This document shows positions 1-7,471 of a stretch of DNA of 38,070 nt, piece by piece. Made by a program: the position numbers and the translations under genes. How positions within the stretch are numbered: position 1 is the first letter of the stretch; every line of letters begins with the position of its first letter. The notes beneath the pieces were generated by a model. The model saw only the letters and a list, made by a program, of their open reading frames with translations. It ran no database searches and had not been told where the DNA came from. Source of the DNA: an uncultured Lachnospiraceae bacterium (GTDB lineage Bacteria > Bacillota > Clostridia > Lachnospirales > Lachnospiraceae); NCBI GenBank assembly GCA_944380315.1, contig CALWHG010000018.1, forward strand, positions 1 through 38,070. The letters are read 5' to 3'.

Positions 1-1961
1 TCCTGGATGTACTTTATGATGACGTCCCTCATGCTGACACCGTCAAGCACTTTCCTTCTTTCCTTATATACTATGTCTCTCTGCTCGTTGTTGACCTCGT
101 CATATTTGAGGAGCTGCTCACGGACACCGAAGTTGTTGCTCTCTATCTTCTTCTGAGCTCCCTCTATGGCCTTGGTGAGCATCTTGTGATGGATCTCCTC
201 ACCCTCCTCGACTCCGAGACGGTTGAACATGGTCATCAGGTTGTCCGCGCCGAAGAGACGGAGCAGATCATCCTCGAGAGAAAGGTAGAACTTTGATTCT
301 CCGGGATCTCCCTGTCTTCCTGAACGACCTCTGAGCTGATTATCTATACGTCTTGACTCATGGCGCTCAGTACCTATGATCCTGAGTCCACCGGCAGCCC
401 TTGCCTCCTCATCCAGCTTTATATCCGTACCACGTCCGGCCATGTTGGTGGCTATGGTCACGGCTCCGTGGCGTCCGGCCTCGGCAACTATCTCTGCCTC
501 CAGCTCGTGGAATTTTGCATTGAGCACCTTATGTGCTATGCCCCTGCGGTTGAGCATGCGGGACAGGAGCTCTGAGGTCTCTATGGTTATGGTGCCGACC
601 AGCACAGGCTGGCCCTTGGCGTGAGCCTCCTCGACCGAATCACATACGGCCTTGAATTTCTCCGCCTTTGTCTTATATACCGAGTCCTCGTGATCGATCC
701 TGATGACGGGAACATTTGTAGGTATGACTATGACATCCATGCCGTAGATGCTGCGGAACTCGTTTTCCTCAGTCTGTGCCGTACCGGTCATGCCCGCCTT
801 CTTCTCAAACTTGTTGAAGAAGTTCTGGAAGGTGATGGTGGCCAGGGTGCGGCTCTCACGCTTGACATTTACATGCTCCTTGGCCTCTATGGCCTGGTGG
901 AGTCCGTCAGAGTAGCGTCTGCCGGGCATGATACGTCCGGTGAACTCATCGACTATGAGGACCTCATCGTCCTTTACCACATAGTCCTTGTCCCTGTGCA
1001 TCAGGTTGTTTGCCCTGAGGGCAAGTATGATGTTGTGCTGGATCTCCAGGTTTTCGGGATCAGCCAGGTTCTGTATGTTGAAGAACCTTTCCACCTTGCC
1101 GACTCCCTGCTCGGTAAGGCTGACGGTCTTTTCCTTCTCATCGACTATGAAGTCTCCGGTCTCCTCTATCTCCTCGCCCATGATCGCATTGAACTTGGAG
1201 AACTCGGCAGAGGCCTCGCCTCTCTCCATCTGCTTGGCCAGCACGTCGCACATCTCATAAAGCTTGGTGCTCTTTCCTGACTGTCCCGATATGATCAGAG
1301 GTGTACGTGCCTCATCAATGAGCACGGAGTCCACCTCGTCTATGATGCAGTAGGCCAGATCCCTGAGCACCAGCTGCTCCTTATATATGGCCATGTTGTC
1401 CCTGAGGTAATCGAAGCCCAGCTCATTGTTGGTCACATAGGTTATGTCCTTTGCATACTGTGCCTTACGCTCAGCATTGTCCATGGAGTTGAGCACCACG
1501 CCGACTGAAAGGCCCAGGAACTCGTGCACCTTGCCCATCCACTCCGCGTCACGCTTGGCCAGATAATCATTTACCGTGACTATATGTACTCCCCTGCCGG
1601 TAAGAGCGTTGAGATATGCAGGACAGGTAGACACCAGGGTCTTTCCCTCTCCTGTCTTCATCTCCGCTATGCGTCCCTGATGGAGCACCACTCCACCTAT
1701 GAGCTGCACACGGAAATGTCTCATGCCAAGGACCCTGGAAGCAGCCTCCCTGACCGTAGCAAAGGCCTCCGGAAGTATGTCGTCCAGTGTCTCTCCCTTT
1801 GCAAGCCTGTCCCTGAACATAGGGGTCTGGGCCCTGAGCTCATCATCGCTCATGGCCGCCATCTTATCGGAAAGAGCCTCTATCCTGTCCACTATGGGAT
1901 AGATATGCTTAAGCTCACGCTCACTGTGAGTACCAAATACCTTTTCTATTAGATTTGCCAT
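1..1961 (-). CDS. secA: Preprotein translocase ATPase SecA (C-terminus beyond the window)
   Basis: SecA is the ATPase that drives unfolded preproteins through the SecYEG channel at the inner face of the membrane. Read on the minus strand, the protein begins [14 protein letters not shown]. It shows the Walker A motif TGEGKT near residues 103-108, the nucleotide-fold motif [14 protein letters not shown], the [11 protein letters not shown] and TGTA motifs, and in the second motor domain [11 protein letters not shown] and [11 protein letters not shown]. The 653 complete codons end in the helical scaffold at a [10 protein letters not shown] segment, so roughly the last fifth (wing and C-terminal linker) lies outside; this is a window-edge cut, not a broken gene. 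The ATG at 1961 follows AGGAGC by about seven bases. A promoter lies at 2026-2054. It is divergent from hpf, although hpf and secA are often co-directional neighbours in Firmicutes. Confidence 0.98.
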   Translation of the reverse strand, partial: MANLIEKVFGTHSERELKHIYPIVDRIEALSDKMAAMSDDELRAQTPMFRDRLAKGETLDDILPEAFATVREAASRVLGMRHFRVQLIGGVVLHQGRIAEMKTGEGKTLVSTCPAYLNALTGRGVHIVTVNDYLAKRDAEWMGKVHEFLGLSVGVVLNSMDNAERKAQYAKDITYVTNNELGFDYLRDNMAIYKEQLVLRDLAYCIIDEVDSVLIDEARTPLIISGQSGKSTKLYEMCDVLAKQMERGEASAEFSKFNAIMGEEIEETGDFIVDEKEKTVSLTEQGVGKVERFFNIQNLADPENLEIQHNIILALRANNLMHRDKDYVVKDDEVLIVDEFTGRIMPGRRYSDGLHQAIEAKEHVNVKRESRTLATITFQNFFNKFEKKAGMTGTAQTEENEFRSIYGMDVIVIPTNVPVIRIDHEDSVYKTKAEKFKAVCDSVEEAHAKGQPVLVGTITIETSELLSRMLNRRGIAHKVLNAKFHELEAEIVAEAGRHGAVTIATNMAGRGTDIKLDEEARAAGGLRIIGTERHESRRIDNQLRGRSGRQGDPGESKFYLSLEDDLLRLFGADNLMTMFNRLGVEEGEEIHHKMLTKAIEGAQKKIESNNFGVREQLLKYDEVNNEQRDIVYKERRKVLDGVSMRDVIIKYIQ

Positions 1962-2025
1962 TTATTAGCTCCTGATATGCAAAGATTGCTGCTCTGTACA
2001 CCTAAATGCATACGATAACTAAAAT

Positions 2026-2054
2026 ATCTTATCACCATGCAGGCTTTTAAGCAA
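2026..2054 (-). promoter_or_regulatory. Promoter of secA
   Basis: On the minus strand, TTGCTT (2049-2054) is followed after exactly 17 bases by TAAGAT (2026-2031). A TG one base upstream of the -10 makes it an extended -10 element. Transcription would start near 2019, giving a leader of about 58 bases. Assigned by pattern only. Confidence 0.6.
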
Positions 2055-2155
2055 GTTTACCGACCGAATTTACGGATTTTTTAGTATTATATATGTCGTC
2101 CTCTGTTAAGCTGCACAAATATCCGCAGGCTTTCTCATGATTTTTGTATAAACAG

Positions 2156-2184
2156 TCGAAAAATCTCCAGATCTATGCTATACT
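2156..2184 (+). promoter_or_regulatory. Promoter of hpf (extended -10)
   Basis: TATACT at 2179-2184 is preceded by TG one base upstream (an extended -10). A poor -35 (TCGAAA, 2156-2161) lies 17 bases away. Transcription would begin near 2191, about 47 bases ahead of the hpf start. Assigned by pattern only. Confidence 0.5.
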
Positions 2185-2237
2185 GTCCTCAGAACAGCAG
2201 GAGCTGTTCCTATCCTAAAGGGAAGGGGAGTGATTTG

Positions 2238-2765
2238 ATGAAATTTACGATCACCGGACGCAACATAGCAGTAACAGAACGACTGAGGGCCCAGGTGGAA
2301 AAGAAACTGGGCAAGCTTTCCAAATTTTTCTCTCCCGATACCACAGCCATGGTCACGCTGTCGGTACAGAAGGATCTGCAGACCATAGAGGTGACCATAC
2401 CCGTAAAGGGTTCCATCATAAGAGCTGAGGAAAGCTCCACGGACATGTATGTATCCATCGATCTTGTAGAGGAGATCATAGAGAGACAGATCCACCGTCA
2501 TCGCAAAAAGCTCATAGACAAGACCCAGCACGCTGAAGCATTTTCCACTCTGTTTGCCGAGGAGGAGATGCCTGAGGAAGAGGCCGAGATCCGTATAGTA
2601 AAGATCAAGAAATTTGACTTCAAGCCCATGGATCCTGAGGAGGCCTGCCTCCAGATGGAGCTCCTTGGCCACAGCTTCTTCGTCTTCAAGAATGCTGAGA
2701 CCGATGAGACCTGCGTCGTATATAAGCGTAAGGGCGATACCTACGGACTCATAGAGCCCGAATGA
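2238..2765 (+). CDS. hpf: Long-form ribosome hibernation promoting factor (HPF/YfiA)
   Basis: HPF binds the 30S decoding region and, in its long form, dimerises ribosomes into inactive 100S particles during starvation. The 175-residue length fits the long form. The N-terminal ribosome-binding domain (about residues 1-100) carries the MKFTITGRN start and the YVSIDLVEEIIERQIHRHRKKL helix typical of the family. The C-terminal dimerisation domain (about 115-175) shows KKFDFKPMDPEEACLQMELLGHSFFVFKN and ends VVYKRKGDTYGLIEPE. The ATG at 2238 was chosen over an upstream in-frame start at 2175 because GGAAGGGGAG lies just before it and the protein then begins like its family. It is followed directly by a terminator. 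Induction in stationary phase is family knowledge, not visible here. Confidence 0.97.
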   Translation: MKFTITGRNIAVTERLRAQVEKKLGKLSKFFSPDTTAMVTLSVQKDLQTIEVTIPVKGSIIRAEESSTDMYVSIDLVEEIIERQIHRHRKKLIDKTQHAEAFSTLFAEEEMPEEEAEIRIVKIKKFDFKPMDPEEACLQMELLGHSFFVFKNAETDETCVVYKRKGDTYGLIEPE

Positions 2766-2788
2766 TCATAAAGCTTCATATGATACAC

Positions 2789-2819
2789 AAACGCCGGCGT
2801 CTGCCGGCGTTTTAATTTT
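2789..2819 (+). terminator. Intrinsic terminator of hpf, possibly bidirectional
   Basis: A perfect 10-bp stem (2789-2798 with 2803-2812, GTCT loop) is followed by a T-rich tract. It lies between convergent hpf and the NlpC/P60 gene, whose stop is at 2818. The minus-strand T-tract is weaker. Confidence 0.85.
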
Positions 2820-3411
2820 ATAAAAAGGTGCCAAGCTTCATGGGAGCACGGTAGTACATGCTGCTCACCTTTATGCCCGTCCTTTCATTTGAGGCATGGA
2901 CTATGAGCCCGTCACCGATGTAGATCCCCACATGGTTGACCCTTCCTCCTGAGCCGTAAAACACCAGATCTCCGGGCCTTAGCTGTGATGCATCTATGGT
3001 CCTGCTCCTCTGAGCCTGAGTCCTTGAGTCTCTTCCCGTATCTATGCCAAAGTTCTGAAATATCTTCATGACATAGCCTGAGCAGTCCACTCCGCTGGTG
3101 AGGGAAGTGCCTCCGTATCTGTATCTTCCTCCCACGAACTGCATGGCATAGGATACTATCTGGTCTCTCAGACTCTCCTCCCTGTACTCATCATATATCG
3201 CCTGGGAAAGGCCTGTGCCGTCTTCATCTCCTCCATTCATGATATCTGCCACTGCTCCCGCGCTGTCCACGGCCGCCTCTGCAGTCTCCGCTATCTGCTC
3301 GGCAAGCTCCATGCCCTTAAGCTCGTCTGCATGGGCCGTGCCTGCCATGAGGCCCGATGCCGCCATGAGGATGAGTATGAATCTGGATAGTCTTCTTTCC
3401 TTCGTTATCAA
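2818..3411 (-). CDS. Secreted NlpC/P60-family peptidoglycan endopeptidase
   Basis: NlpC/P60 enzymes cut peptide stems of peptidoglycan, typically D-gamma-Glu to diamino acid bonds, in the cell wall. The 197-residue protein has a basic N-terminus, a hydrophobic stretch at about 10-22 and a likely signal-peptidase site after THA near residue 28. An acidic, Ala-rich spacer follows, then the catalytic domain (about 83-197). The catalytic Cys is C110 in VDCSGYV, the His is H160 in VNHVGIYIG, and a third polar residue is H172 in IVHAS. There is no SH3 or other wall-binding domain. The start is TTG at 3411, chosen because GGGAGG (3421-3426) stands nine bases upstream and no ATG gives a signal peptide. 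Its leader holds an intrinsic-terminator-like hairpin abutting the Shine-Dalgarno sequence. Confidence 0.9.
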   Translation of the reverse strand: MITKERRLSRFILILMAASGLMAGTAHADELKGMELAEQIAETAEAAVDSAGAVADIMNGGDEDGTGLSQAIYDEYREESLRDQIVSYAMQFVGGRYRYGGTSLTSGVDCSGYVMKIFQNFGIDTGRDSRTQAQRSRTIDASQLRPGDLVFYGSGGRVNHVGIYIGDGLIVHASNERTGIKVSSMYYRAPMKLGTFL

Positions 3412-3426
3412 TAATATTTTCCTCCC

Positions 3427-3464
3427 AAAAAAAGATCACGCGGCGCCAAAAGCGCTGCGTGGTC
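3427..3464 (-). terminator. Intrinsic terminator hairpin abutting the nlpC ribosome-binding site
   Basis: On the minus strand, a 13-bp stem (3452-3464 with 3434-3446, one G-T pair at each of two positions, five-base loop) is followed by seven T (3427-3433). The next bases are the GGGAGG Shine-Dalgarno of the NlpC/P60 gene. It can end transcripts from the SDR operon, but it also lies downstream of the only TATAAT box in this gap, so it may act as an attenuator. Confidence 0.85.
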
Positions 3465-3480
3465 TATGTTAGCACAGGAA

Positions 3481-3509
3481 ATTATAAACTTTTTTTCTTT
3501 TTAACTACG
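3481..3509 (-). promoter_or_regulatory. Candidate promoter of the NlpC/P60 gene
   Basis: A perfect TATAAT on the minus strand (plus-strand 3481-3486) lies in an A-rich stretch between the SDR stop and the NlpC/P60 start. The matching -35 position (3504-3509, CGTAGT) is poor. The implied start near 3474 is only about ten bases ahead of the terminator hairpin. Confidence 0.4.
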
Positions 3510-3536
3510 GATTATCTTACAAAAAACTGAATCGGT

Positions 3537-4304
3537 TCAGATCCAGGCACCGTCAAGTCTTATGATCTGACCGGTCAGATATGGGCTGCACTGGCAAAGC
3601 TCTGCACATATCCTGGCAGCCTCTTTGGGGTCCCCAAACCGGCCTGCGGGTATGTCCTCTGCTATCGCCTGCTTTTCCTCTGGACTGAAGCAGTCATTCA
3701 TGCTGGTGTCCATGGCCCCAAGGCTCAGGGCATTGACACATATGCCGCTGGGAGCCAGCTCCTTTGCAAGGGCCCTGGTAAAGGCATCCACCCCTCCCTT
3801 GGAGGCCGAATAGGCTGCCTCCATGGAGGCTCCCACCTGTCCCCATACAGAGGAGATATTTACTATATGTCCGGACTTCCGGGATAGCATCAGAGGCACC
3901 GCCTTCCTGACCGTATAGAACATGCCTCCCAGATTTACGCCCATGAGCCGCTGCCACTGCTCCACGCTCATATCCTGTATGAGCCCCACATGGGATATGC
4001 CTGCATTGTTTATGAGCACAAGCTCTGCTCCGTCTCCAAGCTCCGAAAGCCTCTTTTCCACCAGGGAAAATATACGCTCAGAGGTCTCGGGAAAGCTTAT
4101 GTCTCCGGGCACTGCCCTGACCCAGGCACCCAGGCTCTCAAGCTCCAGGACCTTCCTTCCAAGCGCCGCCTCATCCCTGGCATTTATAACGAGTCCATAT
4201 CCCCGTCCTGCAAGCTCCAGGGCTATAGCTGAGCCTATGCCCCGGCTTGCACCGGTGATGACTCCTATCCTCTGGATGTCCATATCCATCTCCATCTGCT
4301 CCAT
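3537..4304 (-). CDS. SDR-family oxidoreductase, FabG-like
   Basis: This is a classical short-chain dehydrogenase/reductase of about 255 residues, close to the 3-oxoacyl-ACP reductase (FabG) type. It has the NAD(P)-binding GASRGIG near the N-terminus, NNAG, the catalytic Ser in ISSVWG and the YSASK catalytic Tyr-Lys pair; it ends in LTGQIIRLDGAWI. No fatty-acid synthesis genes are nearby, so the substrate is unknown and fabG is not assigned. The upstream ATPase stop overlaps the start (TGATG at 4302-4306), implying translational coupling. Four in-frame ATGs crowd the N-terminus. The ATG at 4283 sits six bases after an internal GGAG and gives the more usual start MDIQRIGVITG, so it is a fair alternative. 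A strong terminator follows. Confidence 0.88.
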   Translation of the reverse strand: MEQMEMDMDIQRIGVITGASRGIGSAIALELAGRGYGLVINARDEAALGRKVLELESLGAWVRAVPGDISFPETSERIFSLVEKRLSELGDGAELVLINNAGISHVGLIQDMSVEQWQRLMGVNLGGMFYTVRKAVPLMLSRKSGHIVNISSVWGQVGASMEAAYSASKGGVDAFTRALAKELAPSGICVNALSLGAMDTSMNDCFSPEEKQAIAEDIPAGRFGDPKEAARICAELCQCSPYLTGQIIRLDGAWI

Positions 4305-5512
4305 CACCCCTGGAGCAGGAAGCTGATCAGAGGGAAGTTGATTATGCCGCCCTTGTTGACCTTGGTCTCAGTGTCCATGGAAAGCACCATCTTGAAATAA
4401 TTGTCCCTGATCTTGACAAGGGGATTGAACTCTCTCTTTATGGCCTCATTGCTGCTCAGGTATTCGCAGCAGTTAAGATAGGTACGGTCCTCGGACTTCA
4501 CCGCCATGAAATCCACCTGGTACCTTCCCTGCTTGCCCACATAGGTCTTGAAGCCACGGGTCATGAGCTCCATATGGAGCACATTTTCCATGGCCACGCT
4601 CCTTGCTGCCTCGTCTCCTCCCATGACCTGGTTACGCATGGCCACGTCACAGACATAGTACTTTTCCTGGGTCTCCAGCTCCTTGTCATTTTTAATGTCA
4701 TAGCGGGGCACCCTGTATATGAGTCCTGAGCCGCAGAGAGCATCCAGCACTGAGTATACCGTATCCACCGATATGGTCACTCCCTGTGCCTTTATATAAT
4801 CCCTCAGAGCCTTGGGAGAATACACCTCGCCGAGATTTGACATGACATAGCCCGCTATCTTGTCTATATGGTTTATGTCCCTGAGGCCGTTGCATCTTAC
4901 CACGTCCTTAAGGATGGCTGCACTGTAGGTGTCCTTGAGCCAGGCCTCCGCTGCCTCCTCATCCATGGAATATACTGCGGGAAATGCTCCCCGGCGGAGA
5001 TATACCTCAAAAAGCTCCTCGTCACTGAGCCCGGACAGCTTTTCATCCGTCGAAGCCAGCTCCACGAATTCACTGAATATGAGAGGATATACGTCTATCC
5101 TGACATAGCGATAGGAAAGATCCTTCTGGAAGCCATCATAAAACAGAGAGGCATTTGAAGAGGATACATATACATCGCAGTCAAAGAGATTCAGCAGCTC
5201 TGAGCAGACCTTTGCCCAGCCTCTTATATCCTCAACTTCATCAAGGAACACATAGCAGTGTCCTGCTGCGGCTCCGAGGAATTCTAGCAGCATCTCCCTG
5301 AGGGCAGCCTCCGAGGTGAAGTAGTTGTAAATGAGCTTTTCAAAGTCAAGATAGATGATGTTTTCATCAGGCACTCCGTTCTCTCTCAGCTCATCCATGA
5401 ACTGCTTCATGATGACAGTCTTTCCGCAGCGCCTTACACCGGTCATGATCTTCACCACGTCACGTCCGGTATACATCTCAAGCCTCTTCAGATACATTTC
5501 TCTCTTAAGCAT
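4304..5512 (-). CDS. AAA-type ATPase with DUF4143-like C-terminus
   Basis: A 402-residue P-loop ATPase of the group often annotated ATP-binding protein with AAA_14 and DUF4143 domains. The N-terminus has Walker A GVRRCGKT (about 25-32) and Walker B YVFLDEVE (about 87-94). The C-terminus carries a winged-helix-like segment (ALRDYIKAQGVTISVDTVYSVLDAL) and ends in a region resembling a PD-(D/E)XK nuclease fold, with YQVDFMAVK followed by YLNCCEYL. The cellular role of this family is not established; a DNA-linked or toxin-like role has been suggested from its domains. It overlaps the stop of the GNAT-Maf gene (TGATG), with AGGGGG six bases before the ATG at 5512. A GTG at 5515 is a weaker alternative. 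Such genes are often accessory, so its place in a housekeeping run is mildly odd. Confidence 0.85.
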   Translation of the reverse strand: MLKREMYLKRLEMYTGRDVVKIMTGVRRCGKTVIMKQFMDELRENGVPDENIIYLDFEKLIYNYFTSEAALREMLLEFLGAAAGHCYVFLDEVEDIRGWAKVCSELLNLFDCDVYVSSSNASLFYDGFQKDLSYRYVRIDVYPLIFSEFVELASTDEKLSGLSDEELFEVYLRRGAFPAVYSMDEEAAEAWLKDTYSAAILKDVVRCNGLRDINHIDKIAGYVMSNLGEVYSPKALRDYIKAQGVTISVDTVYSVLDALCGSGLIYRVPRYDIKNDKELETQEKYYVCDVAMRNQVMGGDEAARSVAMENVLHMELMTRGFKTYVGKQGRYQVDFMAVKSEDRTYLNCCEYLSSNEAIKREFNPLVKIRDNYFKMVLSMDTETKVNKGGIINFPLISFLLQG

Positions 5513-6579
5513 CACATACCCCCTGCTCTGAGCCTTCTTGCCACCTCAGCCACGGGCAGTCCCATGACCGTATAATAATCCCCCTTTATCTCCTTTACGA
5601 GAAGAGCGCCTTCCTCCTGTATACCATAGGCTCCCGCCTTGTCCATGGGCTCTCCCGTAGCCACATAGGCCTTTATCTCCTCATCACTGAGCTCATAAAA
5701 GGTGACCTCAGTGGAGGAGGTGAAGCTTTCCCTTCCCTTTGGCGATATGATGGTCACTCCTGTCCGTACCTCGTGGGTCCTGCCTGAGAGCTCCCTGAGC
5801 ATGCGCTCCGCATCCGCCTCATCCTGAGGCTTGCCGTATATCCTTCCGTCCATGATCACCACCGTATCGGAGCCTATGACGGTCACCGGCCTGTGTCCAT
5901 ATCTTTCGTGGACCTCCGAAGCCTTTATGCCTGACAGATATTCAGCTGCCTGACTTACGTCCATGCCCTCAGGCAGGCTCTCATCTCCCTTTGAGGGATC
6001 CACAAAGAAGGGTATGCCCAGCTTCTTCATAAGCTCACGCCTCCTGGGAGAGTTGGAGGCCAGTATAAGGTCCGCCTCTCTCTGATAGGCTATCCTGGGA
6101 GTACCGTCAGATACCGTATGGATGATGCCACACCTTGTAAATCCACTCTTTTCTATAAGATGCTGCATGGGTATGTTGTCTGCATGGGTGTCTATCCTCA
6201 GATTGCCGTACCAGCCAAAGCACTGCTCAAGACAGTAAGCTGCGGCACCTCTTCCCTTGGCCCACTGGGCAGTAGCCACCCTGTGTATGACTCCATACTC
6301 CGCATCATTGAGCCAGGCACCATCCTCTATGCTCAGGTACGAGGGATCAAGTCCCACAAAAAATGCAAAGACGCAGGCTATGTTCCTGGATCCGGACCTG
6401 GGCCTTGCCACATAGAGCTGTGAGAGCTCTATATCATTCATGATCTCCTCGTCCGTAGGATAGCCTCCCACCCACTGGGTAGGATTTCCGTTGTCAGACA
6501 TGAAGGACCTGGCATAGGCATATATGTCCCTGATCTCCGGCAGATCCCTGCCTCTCGCCCTTTCGATCATAAATTCCAT
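5512..6579 (-). CDS. GNAT acetyltransferase fused to a Maf nucleotide pyrophosphatase
   Basis: Two domains share one open frame of 355 residues. Residues 1-165 look like a GNAT N-acetyltransferase: a substrate-side N-terminus, VIHRVATAQWAKGRGAAAYC at the acetyl-CoA loop (about 98-116), and the closing DNIPMQHLIEKSGF segment. From about residue 170 a complete Maf domain follows, with LILASNSPRRRELM (171-184), GSDTVV (236-241), GKPQDEADA, GEPMDKAGAYGIQ (309-321) and GDYYTVMGLP (333-342). Maf proteins hydrolyse non-canonical or excess NTPs to NMP plus pyrophosphate and have been linked to septum inhibition. The ATG at 6579 follows AGGAGG by eight bases, and no second start signal is evident before the Maf part. 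The acetyl acceptor is unknown. The junction leaves almost no linker. Confidence 0.9.
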   Translation of the reverse strand: MEFMIERARGRDLPEIRDIYAYARSFMSDNGNPTQWVGGYPTDEEIMNDIELSQLYVARPRSGSRNIACVFAFFVGLDPSYLSIEDGAWLNDAEYGVIHRVATAQWAKGRGAAAYCLEQCFGWYGNLRIDTHADNIPMQHLIEKSGFTRCGIIHTVSDGTPRIAYQREADLILASNSPRRRELMKKLGIPFFVDPSKGDESLPEGMDVSQAAEYLSGIKASEVHERYGHRPVTVIGSDTVVIMDGRIYGKPQDEADAERMLRELSGRTHEVRTGVTIISPKGRESFTSSTEVTFYELSDEEIKAYVATGEPMDKAGAYGIQEEGALLVKEIKGDYYTVMGLPVAEVARRLRAGGM

Positions 6580-6602
6580 CTCTCATTCCTCCTCTGTATG
6601 TG

Positions 6603-7157
6603 TCATATCCCCAGCAGAAGCTTGAGGCCTATAAGTATGAGTATGATACCCCCGAAAAGCTCAGCCTTATCCTTGTATCTGGCTCCGAACACGGTCCCTA
6701 TGCGTACCGCAAACAATGATATGCAGAATGTAGTAGCTGCTATGAGCAGCGCACTCGCAACTATATTCATGTCATAGGCTGAAAATGTCACTCCCACCGA
6801 CAGTGCATCTATGCTGGTGGCAACTGCAGCAGCAAGCATGACCGAAAATCCCACGTCAGCATCGCAGCTGCCTTCCTCATCCTCTTTTTTCAGGGCCTCC
6901 CTTATCATGCCTGCACCTATGATGGTCAGCAATATGAATGCCACTATGCCCGAATATCTGCTTATGATACCGCTCACCACGCTTCCCAGCAGATACCCAA
7001 GCACCGGCATGATGCCCTGGAATGCTCCGAACCACAGAGCTATGATAAATGCCTTCTTTATGTCAAAGCGTCCTATGGCCAGGCTCTTGCATACGGCCAC
7101 TGCAAAGGCATCCATGGAGAGGCCTATGCCTATCAGAAATATATCTGTATATGTCAT
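6603..7157 (-). CDS. mntP: Manganese efflux pump MntP
   Basis: MntP exports Mn2+ across the cytoplasmic membrane to limit manganese toxicity. The 184-residue length and six hydrophobic helices fit the family. The two halves each carry the characteristic intramembrane Asp motif: GLSMDAFAVAV (D16) and TSIDALSVGV (D117). A charged cytoplasmic loop (EALKKEDEEG) separates the halves. The ATG at 7157 follows AGGAG closely (spacing about three bases), a slightly short distance. It is 15 bases downstream of the HicB-like gene, so it is probably transcribed with it. No yybP-ykoY manganese riboswitch precedes it: the space upstream is coding. Confidence 0.93.
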   Translation of the reverse strand: MTYTDIFLIGIGLSMDAFAVAVCKSLAIGRFDIKKAFIIALWFGAFQGIMPVLGYLLGSVVSGIISRYSGIVAFILLTIIGAGMIREALKKEDEEGSCDADVGFSVMLAAAVATSIDALSVGVTFSAYDMNIVASALLIAATTFCISLFAVRIGTVFGARYKDKAELFGGIILILIGLKLLLGI

Positions 7158-7172
7158 AAGCTCCTGACTGCG

Positions 7173-7451
7173 TTACTCGTCATATCCTTCCATAAGTCTT
7201 ATATTGACGGAAAGAGTATGTATGCTCTCTCCGGGTCCGGGGCAGAGCTCACGAAGCTCTGATCTTGCCGGCAGCTCGAAGTCATCCTCCGAAAGCTCCA
7301 GCTCTATCCAGCCCCGTTCCGCCTCCTTTGCATTTTCCAGAGCCTCCTCAAGGTCTCTGCCAGTCGCCTCGCACATCTCCAGATCCGGAAAATACACTCT
7401 GAAGCTTCCATCCTCTTTCTGCCCTGCTATACAGGGATAACTGAATTTCAT
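7173..7451 (-). CDS. HicB-like protein without a HicA partner
   Basis: This 92-residue protein resembles the antitoxin half of type II HicAB toxin-antitoxin systems. It opens MKFSYPCIAGQKEDGSFRVYFPDLEMCEATG, the pattern of the partially degraded RNase H fold of HicB, then has a helix rich in Ala and Glu (DLEEALENAKEAERGWIELEL). The C-terminus has no clear helix-turn-helix or ribbon-helix-helix. No HicA toxin frame (a small basic protein with a G-S-H motif) exists on either side: the histidine kinase ends 20 bases upstream and mntP starts 15 bases downstream. It may be an orphan used for another purpose. The ATG at 7451 has only a distant GAGG. Confidence 0.75.
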   Translation of the reverse strand: MKFSYPCIAGQKEDGSFRVYFPDLEMCEATGRDLEEALENAKEAERGWIELELSEDDFELPARSELRELCPGPGESIHTLSVNIRLMEGYDE

Positions 7452-7471
7452 ATATGATCTACCTCATGCTC

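Noticed and set aside
621-1280. A 219-residue open frame opposite secA
   Set aside because: The secA frame shows unmistakable motifs. Long antisense frames arise here because TTA, CTA and TCA codons, whose complements are stops, are rare in the real genes.
3412-3536. A c-di-AMP (ydaO) riboswitch ahead of the NlpC/P60 gene
   Set aside because: The gap is too short after the promoter and lacks the conserved ydaO blocks; only a terminator-like hairpin is there.
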